DNA of 37,133 bases from Pseudomonadota bacterium (GTDB lineage: Bacteria > Myxococcota_A > UBA9042 > GCA-2863065): positions 1 through 37,133 of the forward strand of contig SXOX01000155.1 of the NCBI GenBank assembly GCA_005776585.1, read 5' to 3'. The notes beneath the pieces are model-generated. The model saw only the letters and a program-made list of their open reading frames with translations, made no database searches and was not told the DNA's origin. Made by a program: the position numbers and the translations under genes. Positions 8,854 through 17,576 of this stretch are shown piece by piece (the first letter of the stretch is position 1; each line of letters begins with the position of its first letter).

Positions 8854-9119
8854 TCTACGCGCGCGTCATCGGCACGGTCGTCAGCACCGCCAAGCACCCG
8901 ACGTACGTGGGCCACAAGCTCATGCTGGTCCAGCCGCTCGACGAGCGGAGCCAGGACGACGGCGACACGTTCCTGGCCGTCGACAACGCGCAGGCGGGCA
9001 TTGGCGATCGCGTCATCATCCTCTGCGAAGGCAACGGCATCCGCCAGATCCTCGGCGTCAAGGAGCTGCCCATCCAGCGGCTCATCGTCGGAGTGGTCGA
9101 CGCCGCAGACGCCGCGTGA
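8850..9119 (+). CDS. Second EutN/CcmL-family microcompartment vertex protein (BMC-P)
   Basis: An 89-residue protein starting with GTG inside the preceding stop (GTGA at 8850), indicating translational coupling. It has RVIGTVVSTAK, LMLVQPLD, AVDNAQAGIGDRVIIL and a C-terminal LIVGVVD, all in register with BMC-P proteins. It differs from its neighbour at roughly half of the positions by eye, so this is an old paralogue pair rather than a recent duplication. Two different pentamers could cap different vertices or serve different shells. From memory, Haliangium ochraceum carries an adjacent BMC-P gene pair away from its main shell locus, which this arrangement resembles. Confidence 0.9.
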   Translation: MIYARVIGTVVSTAKHPTYVGHKLMLVQPLDERSQDDGDTFLAVDNAQAGIGDRVIILCEGNGIRQILGVKELPIQRLIVGVVDAADAA

Positions 9120-9823
9120 GCCGCCCCGCCGACCCGGTGCTGCTGCCCTCGTTGAAGCGCGAGCTCGTCGCCTGGTGCCAGAAGCTGTGGGACCGCGGCT
9201 GGGTCGCCAATCACGACGGCAACGTGTCGTGCCGCCTCGGCGCTGGCAAGCTGCTCTGCACGCCGACCGCGTTCTCGAAGGCCGCGGTGCGCGAGGACGA
9301 CCTGCTCGTCTGCGACCTCACGGGCAAGAAGCTGCAAGGTCGCTGGAACACGTTCGGCGAGCTCAAGCTCCACCTTGCGGCGTACAAGGCGCGCCCCGAC
9401 GCGGTGGCGGTGCTTCACGCGCACCCGCCGACGGCGACGGGCTTTTCGATTGCCGGCATACCCGTCGAGACCACCGCCATCGCCGAGGCCGTCGTGAGCC
9501 TCGGGCCCAAGGTGCCCACCCTGCCCTTCGCGATGCCAGGCTCGGAGCCCGCTCTCGACGCGCTCGGTAGCGCACTGGCATGGTATGACGCCGTCATCCT
9601 CGCCAACCACGGTGTGCTCACCGTCGGCAAGGATCTGGAGCAGGCCTACCTGCGCATGGAGCTCGTCGAGCACCTCGCACGCATGCAGCTCGTCGCTCGG
9701 CAGCTGGGCGCGACCCAGATGAGCGCGCTGACCGACGGGCAGCTCCAGGAGCTGCTCAAGTCGCGCACCAAGGCCGGTCTCGGGCCCGAGTCCCGTGGCC
9801 TCACCGGAGCGCCGCCCCTATGA
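9116..9823 (+). CDS. Class II (zinc) aldolase, fuculose-phosphate aldolase/AraD-like
   Basis: A 235-residue protein from a GTG overlapping the preceding stop by 4 nt. It shows the class II aldolase/adducin-like set: DGNVSCRL near the N-terminus (phosphate-binding region), the catalytic-type Glu in FGELKLH, zinc ligands in HAHPP, and the third His in ANHGVLTVG. Relatives cleave sugar-1-phosphates such as L-fuculose-1-P or L-rhamnulose-1-P to dihydroxyacetone phosphate and lactaldehyde. Aldolases of this type are part of several sugar-degrading microcompartments, where the aldehyde is kept inside the shell. Its place after two BMC-P genes supports such a role; the substrate is inferred only. 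Confidence 0.9.
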   Translation: MSRPADPVLLPSLKRELVAWCQKLWDRGWVANHDGNVSCRLGAGKLLCTPTAFSKAAVREDDLLVCDLTGKKLQGRWNTFGELKLHLAAYKARPDAVAVLHAHPPTATGFSIAGIPVETTAIAEAVVSLGPKVPTLPFAMPGSEPALDALGSALAWYDAVILANHGVLTVGKDLEQAYLRMELVEHLARMQLVARQLGATQMSALTDGQLQELLKSRTKAGLGPESRGLTGAPPL

Positions 9824-10509
9824 GCTCGCTGTACTTTCGCCAGATCCCCGTCGGACCCATGGAGAACTTCGCGTACGCGATCGGGAGCACGGCCACGCGC
9901 GAGTGCGTGCTCGTCGACCCAGCCTGGGACGTGCGGGGCCTGCTGGACCTGCTGGACGCCGATGGCATGACGCTCGTCGGCGCGCTGGTCACGCACTACC
10001 ACCCCGATCACTGCGGCGGGAGCATCTTCGGCTTTGGCGCCGAGGGCCTACCCGAGCTCATGACGCAGCGCCCGGTGCCGGTCTACTGCAACGAGCATGA
10101 GGCCAAGGGACTCGAGGTCGTGACCAAGCTCTCGCGGTCGGATTTTCGCGCCAAGTCCGGCGGTGACACCGTGGACGTCGGCGGCGTAAGCATCAAGCTG
10201 CTCCACACGCCCGGGCACACGCCGGGGAGCCAGTGCTTCCTGGTCGACAATCGCCTCGTCGCGGGCGACACGCTATTTCTCCAGGGCTGCGGCCGCGTCG
10301 ATCTGCCCGGCGGCAGCACCGAGGAGATGTACCGCACGCTCACCCAACGGCTGGCCACGCTGCCCGACGACACGCTGCTCTACCCAGGACACAGCTACGG
10401 CGACGCGGACGCCTCCGACGACGAGTTCAGGGCCCAGCTGGGCGCCGTACGCCGCACGAACGCGTATCTCCAGGTCAAGTCGCTGGAGGATTGGCTGCGC
10501 GTTCGTTAG
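9820..10509 (+). CDS. Metallo-beta-lactamase-fold hydrolase, glyoxalase II-like
   Basis: A 229-residue protein whose ATG overlaps the aldolase stop (ATGA at 9820). Metal-binding motifs are all present: THYHPDHCGG (HxHxDH), HTPGHTPGS, GDTLF and YPGHSYG. The order and spacing fit hydroxyacylglutathione hydrolase/MBL-fold thioesterases rather than beta-lactamases. It probably hydrolyses a thioester or lactone-like conjugate. Coupled to an aldolase that releases lactaldehyde or methylglyoxal-type products, a detoxifying role is plausible, but the substrate cannot be read from sequence. It is the last gene of the four-gene operon, and the next gene is on the opposite strand. Confidence 0.9.
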   Translation: MSSLYFRQIPVGPMENFAYAIGSTATRECVLVDPAWDVRGLLDLLDADGMTLVGALVTHYHPDHCGGSIFGFGAEGLPELMTQRPVPVYCNEHEAKGLEVVTKLSRSDFRAKSGGDTVDVGGVSIKLLHTPGHTPGSQCFLVDNRLVAGDTLFLQGCGRVDLPGGSTEEMYRTLTQRLATLPDDTLLYPGHSYGDADASDDEFRAQLGAVRRTNAYLQVKSLEDWLRVR

Positions 10510-10518
10510 TCCGCGCCG

Positions 10519-12486
10519 CTACTTGAGGTTGATGACCTTGGCGATGCTGGGCACGAGCCAACCGTCGATCTTCTTCATCAGGAACAGCATGTGTGGCCCC
10601 GGAGGCAGCGTGGCCGGGTCCGGGACCGTGAACGAGACCGTACCCGAAGCGCCCGTGCCCCCCGAGTGGACGAGCCGCGCCTGCCGCTGGTTCTGGTCGA
10701 ACGAGTGCGTCTGGCTCGGCAACGCGATGAGGCTCACGGCCTCGATCGGGCCGTCGGTGTAGTCGACCGACAGGCTCGAGCCCAGCTTGACGTCGGATGG
10801 CACGGCACCGATGACGGGCCGCTTGGCACCATTGTCCACCGGACCGAGGTACGGCGGATGGTAGTAGCGAATGCTCGGCCGCTCATCGGTGAGATGCGTC
10901 TTGGCCTGGTCGGTCTCATAGCTCCGTCCGCCGCCCAGCAGCACCCGACCATCCAACAGCAGCACGGCGAAGTTGTGATAGCCGCGGATGTTGGGATCGG
11001 GCCACGCGGTGCCGGTCCAGACCGAACCGGTCTCGGGATCTAGGAGCTGGGGCTTGCGCAAGTCGCCATCCAGCGGGTCACTGGGGATGACATCGCGGTG
11101 CGTGTGCCCATTGACGAGCAACACCGTACCGTCGGGCAGCAGCACGGACGCCGCCTGGTAGCGGCTGATGCCGAGCCGCGGATCGGTGTCGCACCAAACG
11201 GTGCCGTCATGCGTCCAGCCCGGCTGCGACGCGCAGGCCGTAGGCTCGACGGTGCGCGTCAGCGGGCAGTAGCGATCCCAGGTGGGGATGTAGACCTCGG
11301 CGCGCTGCTGGATGTCGCGAGACTCCGACCCGCCGACCACAACGATGCTGCCGGCCGGAAAGCGCCCCTTGCCGTCCTGCCGCAGCTGCAGCATGGAGCT
11401 CGTCGCCCCTTCGGTCGCGTTCTCGATGCCGCCCGGCTCCGGTCGATTGCGCAGCTGCGCAAAGCGCTCCTTGGGCGCCCCGGTGAAGCTCGGCGAGGTG
11501 GTCATCGCCCACATCTCGCCCAGCTCGCCCATGACGAGCACGTCCCGGACCGCGCCGCCAAGCGTGAGCGGCGTGGGCAGCGCGTAGGTGTGCGTGTAGT
11601 TGGCGATGAGCGCGACCCCGCGCGGCGCCTCGTCGTCCTTGGCCAGCTCGATCCATGGCGCGCCCGTGCCGCGCGCCAGACCCGGGGCGTACAGCTCGAA
11701 GCTGTGGTTGGCTTTGCCGTCGGCCCAGTAGAGGCCGGAGCTGATGAGGGCCGTGCCATCCGCAAGGCGGGTCACCGACGGGTACCACCGCGCGCCGCCG
11801 AGCATGTCGGGCTCGATGAGCGTCCACTCGCCGGTCTTCGGGTCATAGAGCTCGGCGTAGGTGAGGCCCACCGCGCCGATCACGCAGCCCGGACCGCGCT
11901 TCGGGTCGTCGCACACCTGGCCGGGGCCCTCACCGCCGGCGACGAGCAGCTTGCCATCGGGGAGGTAGGCGTGACCCGAACAGAAGGGGCCATCGGTGCC
12001 GCGCTTGGACTTCCAAAACGCCTGCTTGAGCACGACCTCGCCGTCGGTCGTGGGCTCGTCTCCCAGAACGAGCTTGTAGGCCGCGTTCGAGTCCTCCGTC
12101 GACGGTCCCGGCGACTTGCGCCGAAGGCCGAAGATCAACACGTCGCCGTCCGGTAGCACCGTGGCGTGGATGGGGCCCAGGTACCACATGAACGCGTCGA
12201 ACTCGGCGCGTAGCATGAGCTCTGCGCTCCAACGGTCCTTCCCTGCCGGAAACGGCGCGCCGCTCCCGAGCGGGCACGGCTGGGCGCCCGGCGGCAGCGC
12301 CGAGTCTCCCGTGGGGCTCCCGTCGGTCGCCTTGGGGCCCGCGTCGCCCTTGGGCACGAGCTCGGCCTTCGAGAAGTCGACGTCCGCGGCGGGGACGGTC
12401 GTGGTCGTCGTGGTGTCGTCCTTGACACAGCCCGTCGAGGCACAGGCCACGGCACCAATCGCCAGCAGGCACAGCTTCGCGTTCAT
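10519..12486 (-). CDS. Secreted copper radical oxidase (galactose/glyoxal oxidase-like) lipoprotein
   Basis: A 655-residue protein from ATG 12486, with GGAG about 6 nt upstream. Signal peptide with a STGC-type lipobox ending at Cys20, then a Thr/Pro/Gly linker. Kelch-like beta-propeller strands ending in LPDGxxLxxGG recur from ~105 to 520. A DUF1929-type E-set domain closes the protein (~540-655). The five residues that build the copper-radical site of galactose oxidase appear conserved: Cys169 (PFCSGH, Tyr-Cys cross-link), Tyr235 (ARWYPS), Tyr503-His504 (RGYHNF) and His594 (SQTHSFDQNQR). It should therefore oxidise an alcohol or aldehyde to give H2O2 at the cell surface. Its start overlaps the stop of the upstream Cys-rich gene (TGATG). 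Confidence 0.88.
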   Translation of the reverse strand: MNAKLCLLAIGAVACASTGCVKDDTTTTTTVPAADVDFSKAELVPKGDAGPKATDGSPTGDSALPPGAQPCPLGSGAPFPAGKDRWSAELMLRAEFDAFMWYLGPIHATVLPDGDVLIFGLRRKSPGPSTEDSNAAYKLVLGDEPTTDGEVVLKQAFWKSKRGTDGPFCSGHAYLPDGKLLVAGGEGPGQVCDDPKRGPGCVIGAVGLTYAELYDPKTGEWTLIEPDMLGGARWYPSVTRLADGTALISSGLYWADGKANHSFELYAPGLARGTGAPWIELAKDDEAPRGVALIANYTHTYALPTPLTLGGAVRDVLVMGELGEMWAMTTSPSFTGAPKERFAQLRNRPEPGGIENATEGATSSMLQLRQDGKGRFPAGSIVVVGGSESRDIQQRAEVYIPTWDRYCPLTRTVEPTACASQPGWTHDGTVWCDTDPRLGISRYQAASVLLPDGTVLLVNGHTHRDVIPSDPLDGDLRKPQLLDPETGSVWTGTAWPDPNIRGYHNFAVLLLDGRVLLGGGRSYETDQAKTHLTDERPSIRYYHPPYLGPVDNGAKRPVIGAVPSDVKLGSSLSVDYTDGPIEAVSLIALPSQTHSFDQNQRQARLVHSGGTGASGTVSFTVPDPATLPPGPHMLFLMKKIDGWLVPSIAKVINLK

Positions 12487-14630
12487 CAGAACTCCGGACA
12501 GCCGCACGTGGCCGCGACGGTGAAGTCACCCTTCGAGCCGTCGATCCCATCGACGACGAGCGTCCAGTCGCGCGTATCGGCGACCATGACGCCCAGAGTG
12601 GCCGTGCCCTTGCCAACGACGAGCGTCGTCGCCTCGACGCACAGCGCAGGCAGACACGCCGACGGCGCGCCCTTGAGCAGAATCGCCGAGAACGCCGGCG
12701 TCGCGCCCGCGTCCGCGGTCCAGGGGCCCACCGGCGTCACCGACACGACCGCGGGACCCGGACACCGGATGTCGATTGTCAGCGCGACCTCGGGCCCGGT
12801 GTGCTTGATGGTCGGCAGGCACGGCCACTCCGTCGAGCGGTTCCCGGGGCTCGCCTGGCCGACGTCCTTGGCGGTCGAGAGCTGGATGCCACCCTGATCG
12901 CACACGATGGTTGGCCCGATATGGCAGTTGGTCGGGCACTTCTCCTCTTCGTAGTCGCAGCTCGCGTCGGCGCAGTCGACGAAGCCGTCTTTGTCGTCGT
13001 CGAGGCCATTGTCGCAGACCTCGAGGCAGGTGTTCTCGCCGCTCTCGCAGAGGCCATCGGCGCACTTGTCCTTGCCGGTGCAGGCGTTGCCGTCGTCACA
13101 CGGGAGCCCGCTCACGGGGCACGGCTTGCCGTTGCCGCAGACGAACGTCTCGCCGTCGAAGACGCACTGCGACCCATCCGGACACGGCGGACCGACCGGA
13201 CGATGGAGGCAGACGCCCGTATTCGGATCACAGAGGCTGAGCGTGCAGACGTTGCCGTCATCCGGGCACAGCCGCAGCTTGCCTCCGCACACACCCGCCT
13301 TGCAGGCGTCATCCGTGGAGCACAGGTTGGCGTCGTCGCACTTGGTGCCATCGGCCGCCGTGACCATGACGCAGGCGCCCGTCGTTACGTCGCAGGTGGC
13401 GTGAGCGCAGGCCGTGTCGAACGAGCTGTCGCAGCCGGCGGACTCCGCGGGGCTGCAGACGCCGTCGTCGCAGATGAAGCCCTTCGTGCACGGGCTCGCG
13501 GGCATCGACGCGATGCAGTCGTACTTCGTGAGGCACGGCCCGCACGTGTAGGTCCCCGCACCGCAGTAGCCGCCGGCGCAGTGTTCGCCCTCGGTGCACG
13601 GGTCGGTGTCGTCGCACGGGCCCTCGGTCCGCGGGGTGAACACGCAGCCTTTGTCGTCCTGGCACGTGTCGGTCGTGCAGTCGTTCTGGTCGTTGCAGAA
13701 GACCGGCGTGCCGACGCACTGGCCGCCGAGGCAGACGCCGCCGACCGAGCAGACGCTGGTATCGGGGCAACCCGTGCCGTCGAGGGCCGGCGAGGTGACG
13801 CACTGCCCGCTCGCGTCGCAGCGGCTGACGAGGCACGGGTTCGTTGGCTTGGGGCAGGTCGTGCCAGTGCCGGGCGCGTAGACGCACTGGCCGGCGACGC
13901 AGGTGGGCGTCCCCGCGCAGGCGTCCTTGGGCAGCGTGACGTGGCAGACGGCATCGCTCGTGCACGCGCAGCGGTTGGCGTGGCCGCGGCAGAGGGCGCC
14001 GTCGCAGAGATCGAGCTCCGTGCAGGGGTTGCCATCGTCGCAGAGCGCGAACGTGGGCGTGTGCGTGCAGCCGAAGCCCGCCTTGCAGAGGTCGAGCGTG
14101 CAGGCGTTGCCGTCGTCGCAGGTGTCGTACCCGAAGGCGACGCAGCGGCCGTCGTTGCAGATGGTCCGCACGGTGCACGGGTCGCCGTCGTCGCACGGCG
14201 CCACGATCTCGCCGCTCGGCCGGCAGCCGAAGAACGGCTCGCACGCATCGACCGTGCACGGGTTCTTGTCGTTGCAGTCTTTGCGATCCGGACCCGCCTG
14301 GCAGAGGCCGCCGTTGCAGGTGTCGCCCGACTGGCACGGGTCGCCGTCATCGCACGCCTGGCTGTTGGGCGCGGGCGGGTGCGTGCACTTGAGACCGACG
14401 CACGTCTCGATGGTGCACGGGTTGTTGTCCTCGCACTCGATAGCGGCGCCGATGACGCACTGCCCCTGCCGGCAGAACTGCGGCGTCGCGCACGGGTCCT
14501 TGACTGGCGCGCCGCAGGGGGTGCCGTCTTTGATGTCGGTGCACTCGCCACGAACGGTGGAGCCCCCGTCAGCCGAGGACGCGCAGCCGAGGGCCGCGAA
14601 AGCAAGAGCGAGGAACGCCGAGCGCATCAT
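12486..14630 (-). CDS. Cysteine-repeat lipoprotein (eleven C-x-D-x-N/D-x-C repeats)
   Basis: A 714-residue protein with signal peptide and lipobox (FAALGC at ~12-17). From ~50 to 540 it carries eleven variants of a CDDGNPCTxxxxC motif (for example CEDNNPCTIETC, CNDKNPCTVDAC, CDDGNACTGKDKC), separated by further Cys-rich spacers. A NGLDDDKDGFVDCAD segment (~545) looks like a thrombospondin type 3/MopE-like calcium-binding loop. The last ~150 residues look like a PPC-like beta domain. The many disulphides and acidic loops suggest an extracellular, metal-stabilised rod. It precedes the copper radical oxidase with a 1-nt stop/start overlap, so the two are probably made together. ATG 14627 is an equally good start. 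Confidence 0.85.
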   Translation of the reverse strand: MMRSAFLALAFAALGCASSADGGSTVRGECTDIKDGTPCGAPVKDPCATPQFCRQGQCVIGAAIECEDNNPCTIETCVGLKCTHPPAPNSQACDDGDPCQSGDTCNGGLCQAGPDRKDCNDKNPCTVDACEPFFGCRPSGEIVAPCDDGDPCTVRTICNDGRCVAFGYDTCDDGNACTLDLCKAGFGCTHTPTFALCDDGNPCTELDLCDGALCRGHANRCACTSDAVCHVTLPKDACAGTPTCVAGQCVYAPGTGTTCPKPTNPCLVSRCDASGQCVTSPALDGTGCPDTSVCSVGGVCLGGQCVGTPVFCNDQNDCTTDTCQDDKGCVFTPRTEGPCDDTDPCTEGEHCAGGYCGAGTYTCGPCLTKYDCIASMPASPCTKGFICDDGVCSPAESAGCDSSFDTACAHATCDVTTGACVMVTAADGTKCDDANLCSTDDACKAGVCGGKLRLCPDDGNVCTLSLCDPNTGVCLHRPVGPPCPDGSQCVFDGETFVCGNGKPCPVSGLPCDDGNACTGKDKCADGLCESGENTCLEVCDNGLDDDKDGFVDCADASCDYEEEKCPTNCHIGPTIVCDQGGIQLSTAKDVGQASPGNRSTEWPCLPTIKHTGPEVALTIDIRCPGPAVVSVTPVGPWTADAGATPAFSAILLKGAPSACLPALCVEATTLVVGKGTATLGVMVADTRDWTLVVDGIDGSKGDFTVAATCGCPEF

Positions 14631-14695
14631 GCGGGATTCGTAGCACGTGCGGCCGGTCGGCTCAATGGGGTGGGGCGGCTAGCGATGGCCGCCGC

Positions 14696-15463
14696 TCACG
14701 GCTCCGGCTCCGCGCCCTCGTTCACGGTGAGGACCTGCTTCGCACGCTGGCTCACGCGCTCGTCGGCATCCTTGGCGGCAAGCTCCAACAGCTCTCTTAC
14801 GACCGCGACGTGCTTGAATGGCGTGAGATAGTTCACCGCGGCCATGCGAATGTGGTAGCGCTCGTCGGACACCAGAACTGCGCGCAGCACCGGCACGCCC
14901 AGCGGCGCCTCACCGAGGATGATGAGCCCCATGGCGCTATCCATGCGTACGTACGCGTTCTCACTCTTGAGCCCCCGGTCGAAGAATGCGCGCGCGTTCT
15001 CGTCGTAGGTCGGCAGGCCGTCGTCGAAGCCGGTCTCGAAGGCACGCCGAAAGGCGACGCCCTGGTCTTGCAGATCCCGCAGAACCGGCAGGGCCTCCGC
15101 ATAGAAACGCCATTGGTAGAGCTTGATCGTCGCCTCGACCTTCAATGCAACGGTCTTGTCGGTCAGCAGTGCCTTGAGCGCCGGCACGAAGCGCTCGTTG
15201 CGCTGGCGACGAATCGCCCGAATGGCGGAGGCACGCAGGTAGAGCGGCGCCTTCACGCTCGTGATGATGGCGAGCAGCGCCTTCTCGTCGGCCGCCTTCT
15301 TGGACAGCCCTAGCGTGTACACCGCCTGAATCTGGTTGCGGCGCTCCTCCAGCTCCTTCCGTGCGGCGTCCGTCCCCCTGTCGGGCGGCGCAGCCGAGGC
15401 GCCCAGGGGCGTGACGAGCAGGAGCACGGCGACGAGGGCGCGTGGGAAGCTGAGCTGAGACAT
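14696..15463 (-). CDS. Periplasmic HEAT-repeat-like protein
   Basis: A 255-residue protein from ATG 15463 with GAGG 6 nt upstream. The signal peptide (LVAVLLLVTPLGASA) ends near residue 25. The mature part consists of paired amphipathic helices of HEAT/PBS-lyase type, such as YLRASAIRAIRRQ, VRMDSAMGLIILGE and RMAAVNYLTPF. It is probably a binding scaffold without an active site. It is 65 nt upstream of the Cys-repeat lipoprotein on the same strand and may be in its operon. The frame continues 40 codons upstream without a good ribosome site. Confidence 0.8.
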   Translation of the reverse strand: MSQLSFPRALVAVLLLVTPLGASAAPPDRGTDAARKELEERRNQIQAVYTLGLSKKAADEKALLAIITSVKAPLYLRASAIRAIRRQRNERFVPALKALLTDKTVALKVEATIKLYQWRFYAEALPVLRDLQDQGVAFRRAFETGFDDGLPTYDENARAFFDRGLKSENAYVRMDSAMGLIILGEAPLGVPVLRAVLVSDERYHIRMAAVNYLTPFKHVAVVRELLELAAKDADERVSQRAKQVLTVNEGAEPEP

Positions 15464-15618
15464 GGTGATCCTCTTTCGGGGGGCCGAGCGCGGGGTGACC
15501 GAGACGCAGGATGGCGTATGACACTTTCTCGGCGACACCGAAAGGCTCTCGCGCTGGGGATTCACGCCAGCCTTGCTATCCATACGCCGGCCGTTTTCTC
15601 ACCGGCATGGGAGCGCGT

Positions 15619-17292
15619 ATGCTGCGTGTGATGCTGCCGCCGATCGCCACGGGTGTCTCCGACTTCATCACCCTGCGCGAGTACGGCGCGCTGTACGTCG
15701 ACAAGACCGCCTTCACCGCCACGTTGCTGGGCCAGCCGCCGTCGGTCACGCTCTTCTGCCGCCCGAGGCGCTTTGGCAAGACCCTCAACCTGACCACGCT
15801 GCGCGCCTTCGTCGAGCCGGGACCGCCGGGCGTGCGTGCCCTGTTCGACGGGCTCGCCATCGCGCACGCCGGCGAGGCGGTTTGGCGCCATTTTCAGGCG
15901 CATCCGGTCATCTGGCTCTCGTTCAAGGACGTCAAGGCGCGCACGTGGGAGGCCGCCTCTGGTCAGCTCGCCATGCAGATTGGCCGAGAGGCTCAGCGCC
16001 TGGAGTCGATGGTGCGGCGGTCGCTGTCACCGGCGGAGACCCTCGGATCGGATGGACTCACCGACACGTCACGCCTCACGCTCGCGCACGAGGGCGGGCT
16101 CCAGCGCCTGTCGCAGTGGCTTCATGACGTTGGCGGACGCAGGCCCATCGTGCTCATCGACGAGTACGACACGCCGCTCCATACGGCGCACGAGTTCGGC
16201 TACTACGACGAGGCCGTCACGTTCTTCCGCGCGTTCTTGGGCAGCGGCCTCAAAGACAACGCGCACCTCGAGCGCGCCGTCCTCACGGGTATCCTGCGGG
16301 TCGCCAAGGAGAGCATCTTCAGCGGGCTCAACAACCTGGAGGTGCACTCCGTCCTGTCGCGCCAGCATGGCGACGCGTTCGGGTTCACGGAGGGCGAGGT
16401 CCGAGGCCTGCTCGAACAGGCCGGGGTTCCCGTCGAGTTGGCCGACGGAATGCGTGAATTCTACAACGGCTACCGCATCGGAGGCTTCGACGTTTACAAC
16501 CCGTGGTCGGTGACCCAGTTCTTCAGGGACGCTCCCTTCAGGCTGGCTCCATACTGGGTCGGCACCAGCGACAACGCTCTCATCCGGCAGCTTCTCATCG
16601 AGCGGGGCACCGTCGATGGGCCCACCCTCGAGGCGATCCTGCGCGGCGAGGCGGTCTCAGTCATCATCGACGAGCATCTTGCGCTGCGCGACACCGAGTC
16701 CAGGCCGGAGTCCCTGCTGTCGCTCCTGGTCATGATCGGCTACTTGCGCGTCGATGACGTGACCCCCGAGGGCACCCGACTGCGGGCGACGGTGCGCGCT
16801 CCGAACACCGAGGTGCGGCTGGCGCTCGCGGACCTGGCGGAGCGCACGGTGACCTCTGCGTTGCGCGAGCCCGTCGAGCCACTGGCCGCGTCTCTGCTGG
16901 CCGGCGATGCGGACGGCTTCGGCCGGCGGCTCCAGTTCCTGGTCGAGACGGCCTTGTCATTTCACACGACCGCAGGCCGTCATCCGGAGCGCGTGTATCA
17001 GGCGTTCATCGCGGGGCTCCTGGTTGGGATGGAGAAGACGCACCGTGTGGAGACGGACCCGGAGTCCGGCTTCGGTCGCGCGGATGTACTGGTCATCCCC
17101 AAACAATCGGGGCTTGCGGGCGTCGCGATGGAGCTGAAGGTCGGCGGGCCCGAGGCGCTGGAGGTGGCCATGGCCCAGCTCCGCGAGCGGGACTACGCGG
17201 CCAAGCTACGTCAGGCGGGTGCAGCGCCCATTCGGCTCCTCGCGGCCGCCTTCGATGGCAAGCACGTCGTCGTGCGGTTTGAAGAGGCTTAG
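15619..17292 (+). CDS. AAA-ATPase-like / PD-(D/E)XK nuclease-like protein (PF09820 + PF08011 type)
   Basis: A 557-residue protein from ATG 15619, preceded by GGGAG; ATG 15631 is an alternative. The N-terminal AAA-ATPase-like domain shows the family Walker A CRPRRFGKTL (47-56), the VDKT signature just before it, and the acidic LIDEYDTPLH (180-188) as Walker B. The C-terminal PD-(D/E)XK-like domain has D489 (RADVLVIP) and E505-x-K507 (MELKV). This two-domain family is found as isolated, often multicopy genes in many bacteria and has no settled function. It sits alone between convergent or divergent neighbours, which fits mobile cargo. Confidence 0.88.
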   Translation: MLRVMLPPIATGVSDFITLREYGALYVDKTAFTATLLGQPPSVTLFCRPRRFGKTLNLTTLRAFVEPGPPGVRALFDGLAIAHAGEAVWRHFQAHPVIWLSFKDVKARTWEAASGQLAMQIGREAQRLESMVRRSLSPAETLGSDGLTDTSRLTLAHEGGLQRLSQWLHDVGGRRPIVLIDEYDTPLHTAHEFGYYDEAVTFFRAFLGSGLKDNAHLERAVLTGILRVAKESIFSGLNNLEVHSVLSRQHGDAFGFTEGEVRGLLEQAGVPVELADGMREFYNGYRIGGFDVYNPWSVTQFFRDAPFRLAPYWVGTSDNALIRQLLIERGTVDGPTLEAILRGEAVSVIIDEHLALRDTESRPESLLSLLVMIGYLRVDDVTPEGTRLRATVRAPNTEVRLALADLAERTVTSALREPVEPLAASLLAGDADGFGRRLQFLVETALSFHTTAGRHPERVYQAFIAGLLVGMEKTHRVETDPESGFGRADVLVIPKQSGLAGVAMELKVGGPEALEVAMAQLRERDYAAKLRQAGAAPIRLLAAAFDGKHVVVRFEEA

Positions 17293-17376
17293 CGCGTTTC
17301 CAATGGGGTCTTGAGGCAAATTGGGGCAACGCCCCTCTTTGTGCCTCTGGCCGCGCGGGACTGGATGGACACGGGT

Positions 17377-17432
17377 GGTGGGTCCACGTCGGTTCCGATC
17401 ACATCGTCTTGACCCACGTGGCCGGACCCACC
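17377..17432. repeat. Inverted repeat in convergent intergenic region
   Basis: GGTGGGTCC (17377-17385) and GGACCCACC (17424-17432) form a perfect 9-bp stem with a 38-nt loop. Further on are the 10-bp palindrome GGCACGTGCC (17497-17506) and an 8-bp pair GAGGCACG/CGTGCCTC (17461-17468 and 17501-17508). The 284-bp region lies between two genes that converge here. No T-run follows, so a Rho-independent terminator is not supported. I see no gene in it. Confidence 0.5.
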
Positions 17433-17576
17433 TTGGTGCGCTTCAACCATGCCCACACGGGAGGCACGGGTCGGCCTGAATGGATGGGGAAATCATGGCA
17501 CGTGCCTCTGGTGTGACCTCTTCCCCAGTCTCACAGCTCGACTTGGTCCTCACGGCACGGTCCGTTCGACAGCCTC

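Noticed and set aside
8578..9119. A recent tandem duplication of the vertex gene
   Set aside because: The two proteins differ at many positions and in loop lengths, so they are old paralogues.
12801..14831. 676-codon plus-strand open frame
   Set aside because: It mirrors the Cys-repeat lipoprotein; its Ala/Arg/Val-only composition is what the GC-rich complement of CDDGN codons gives.
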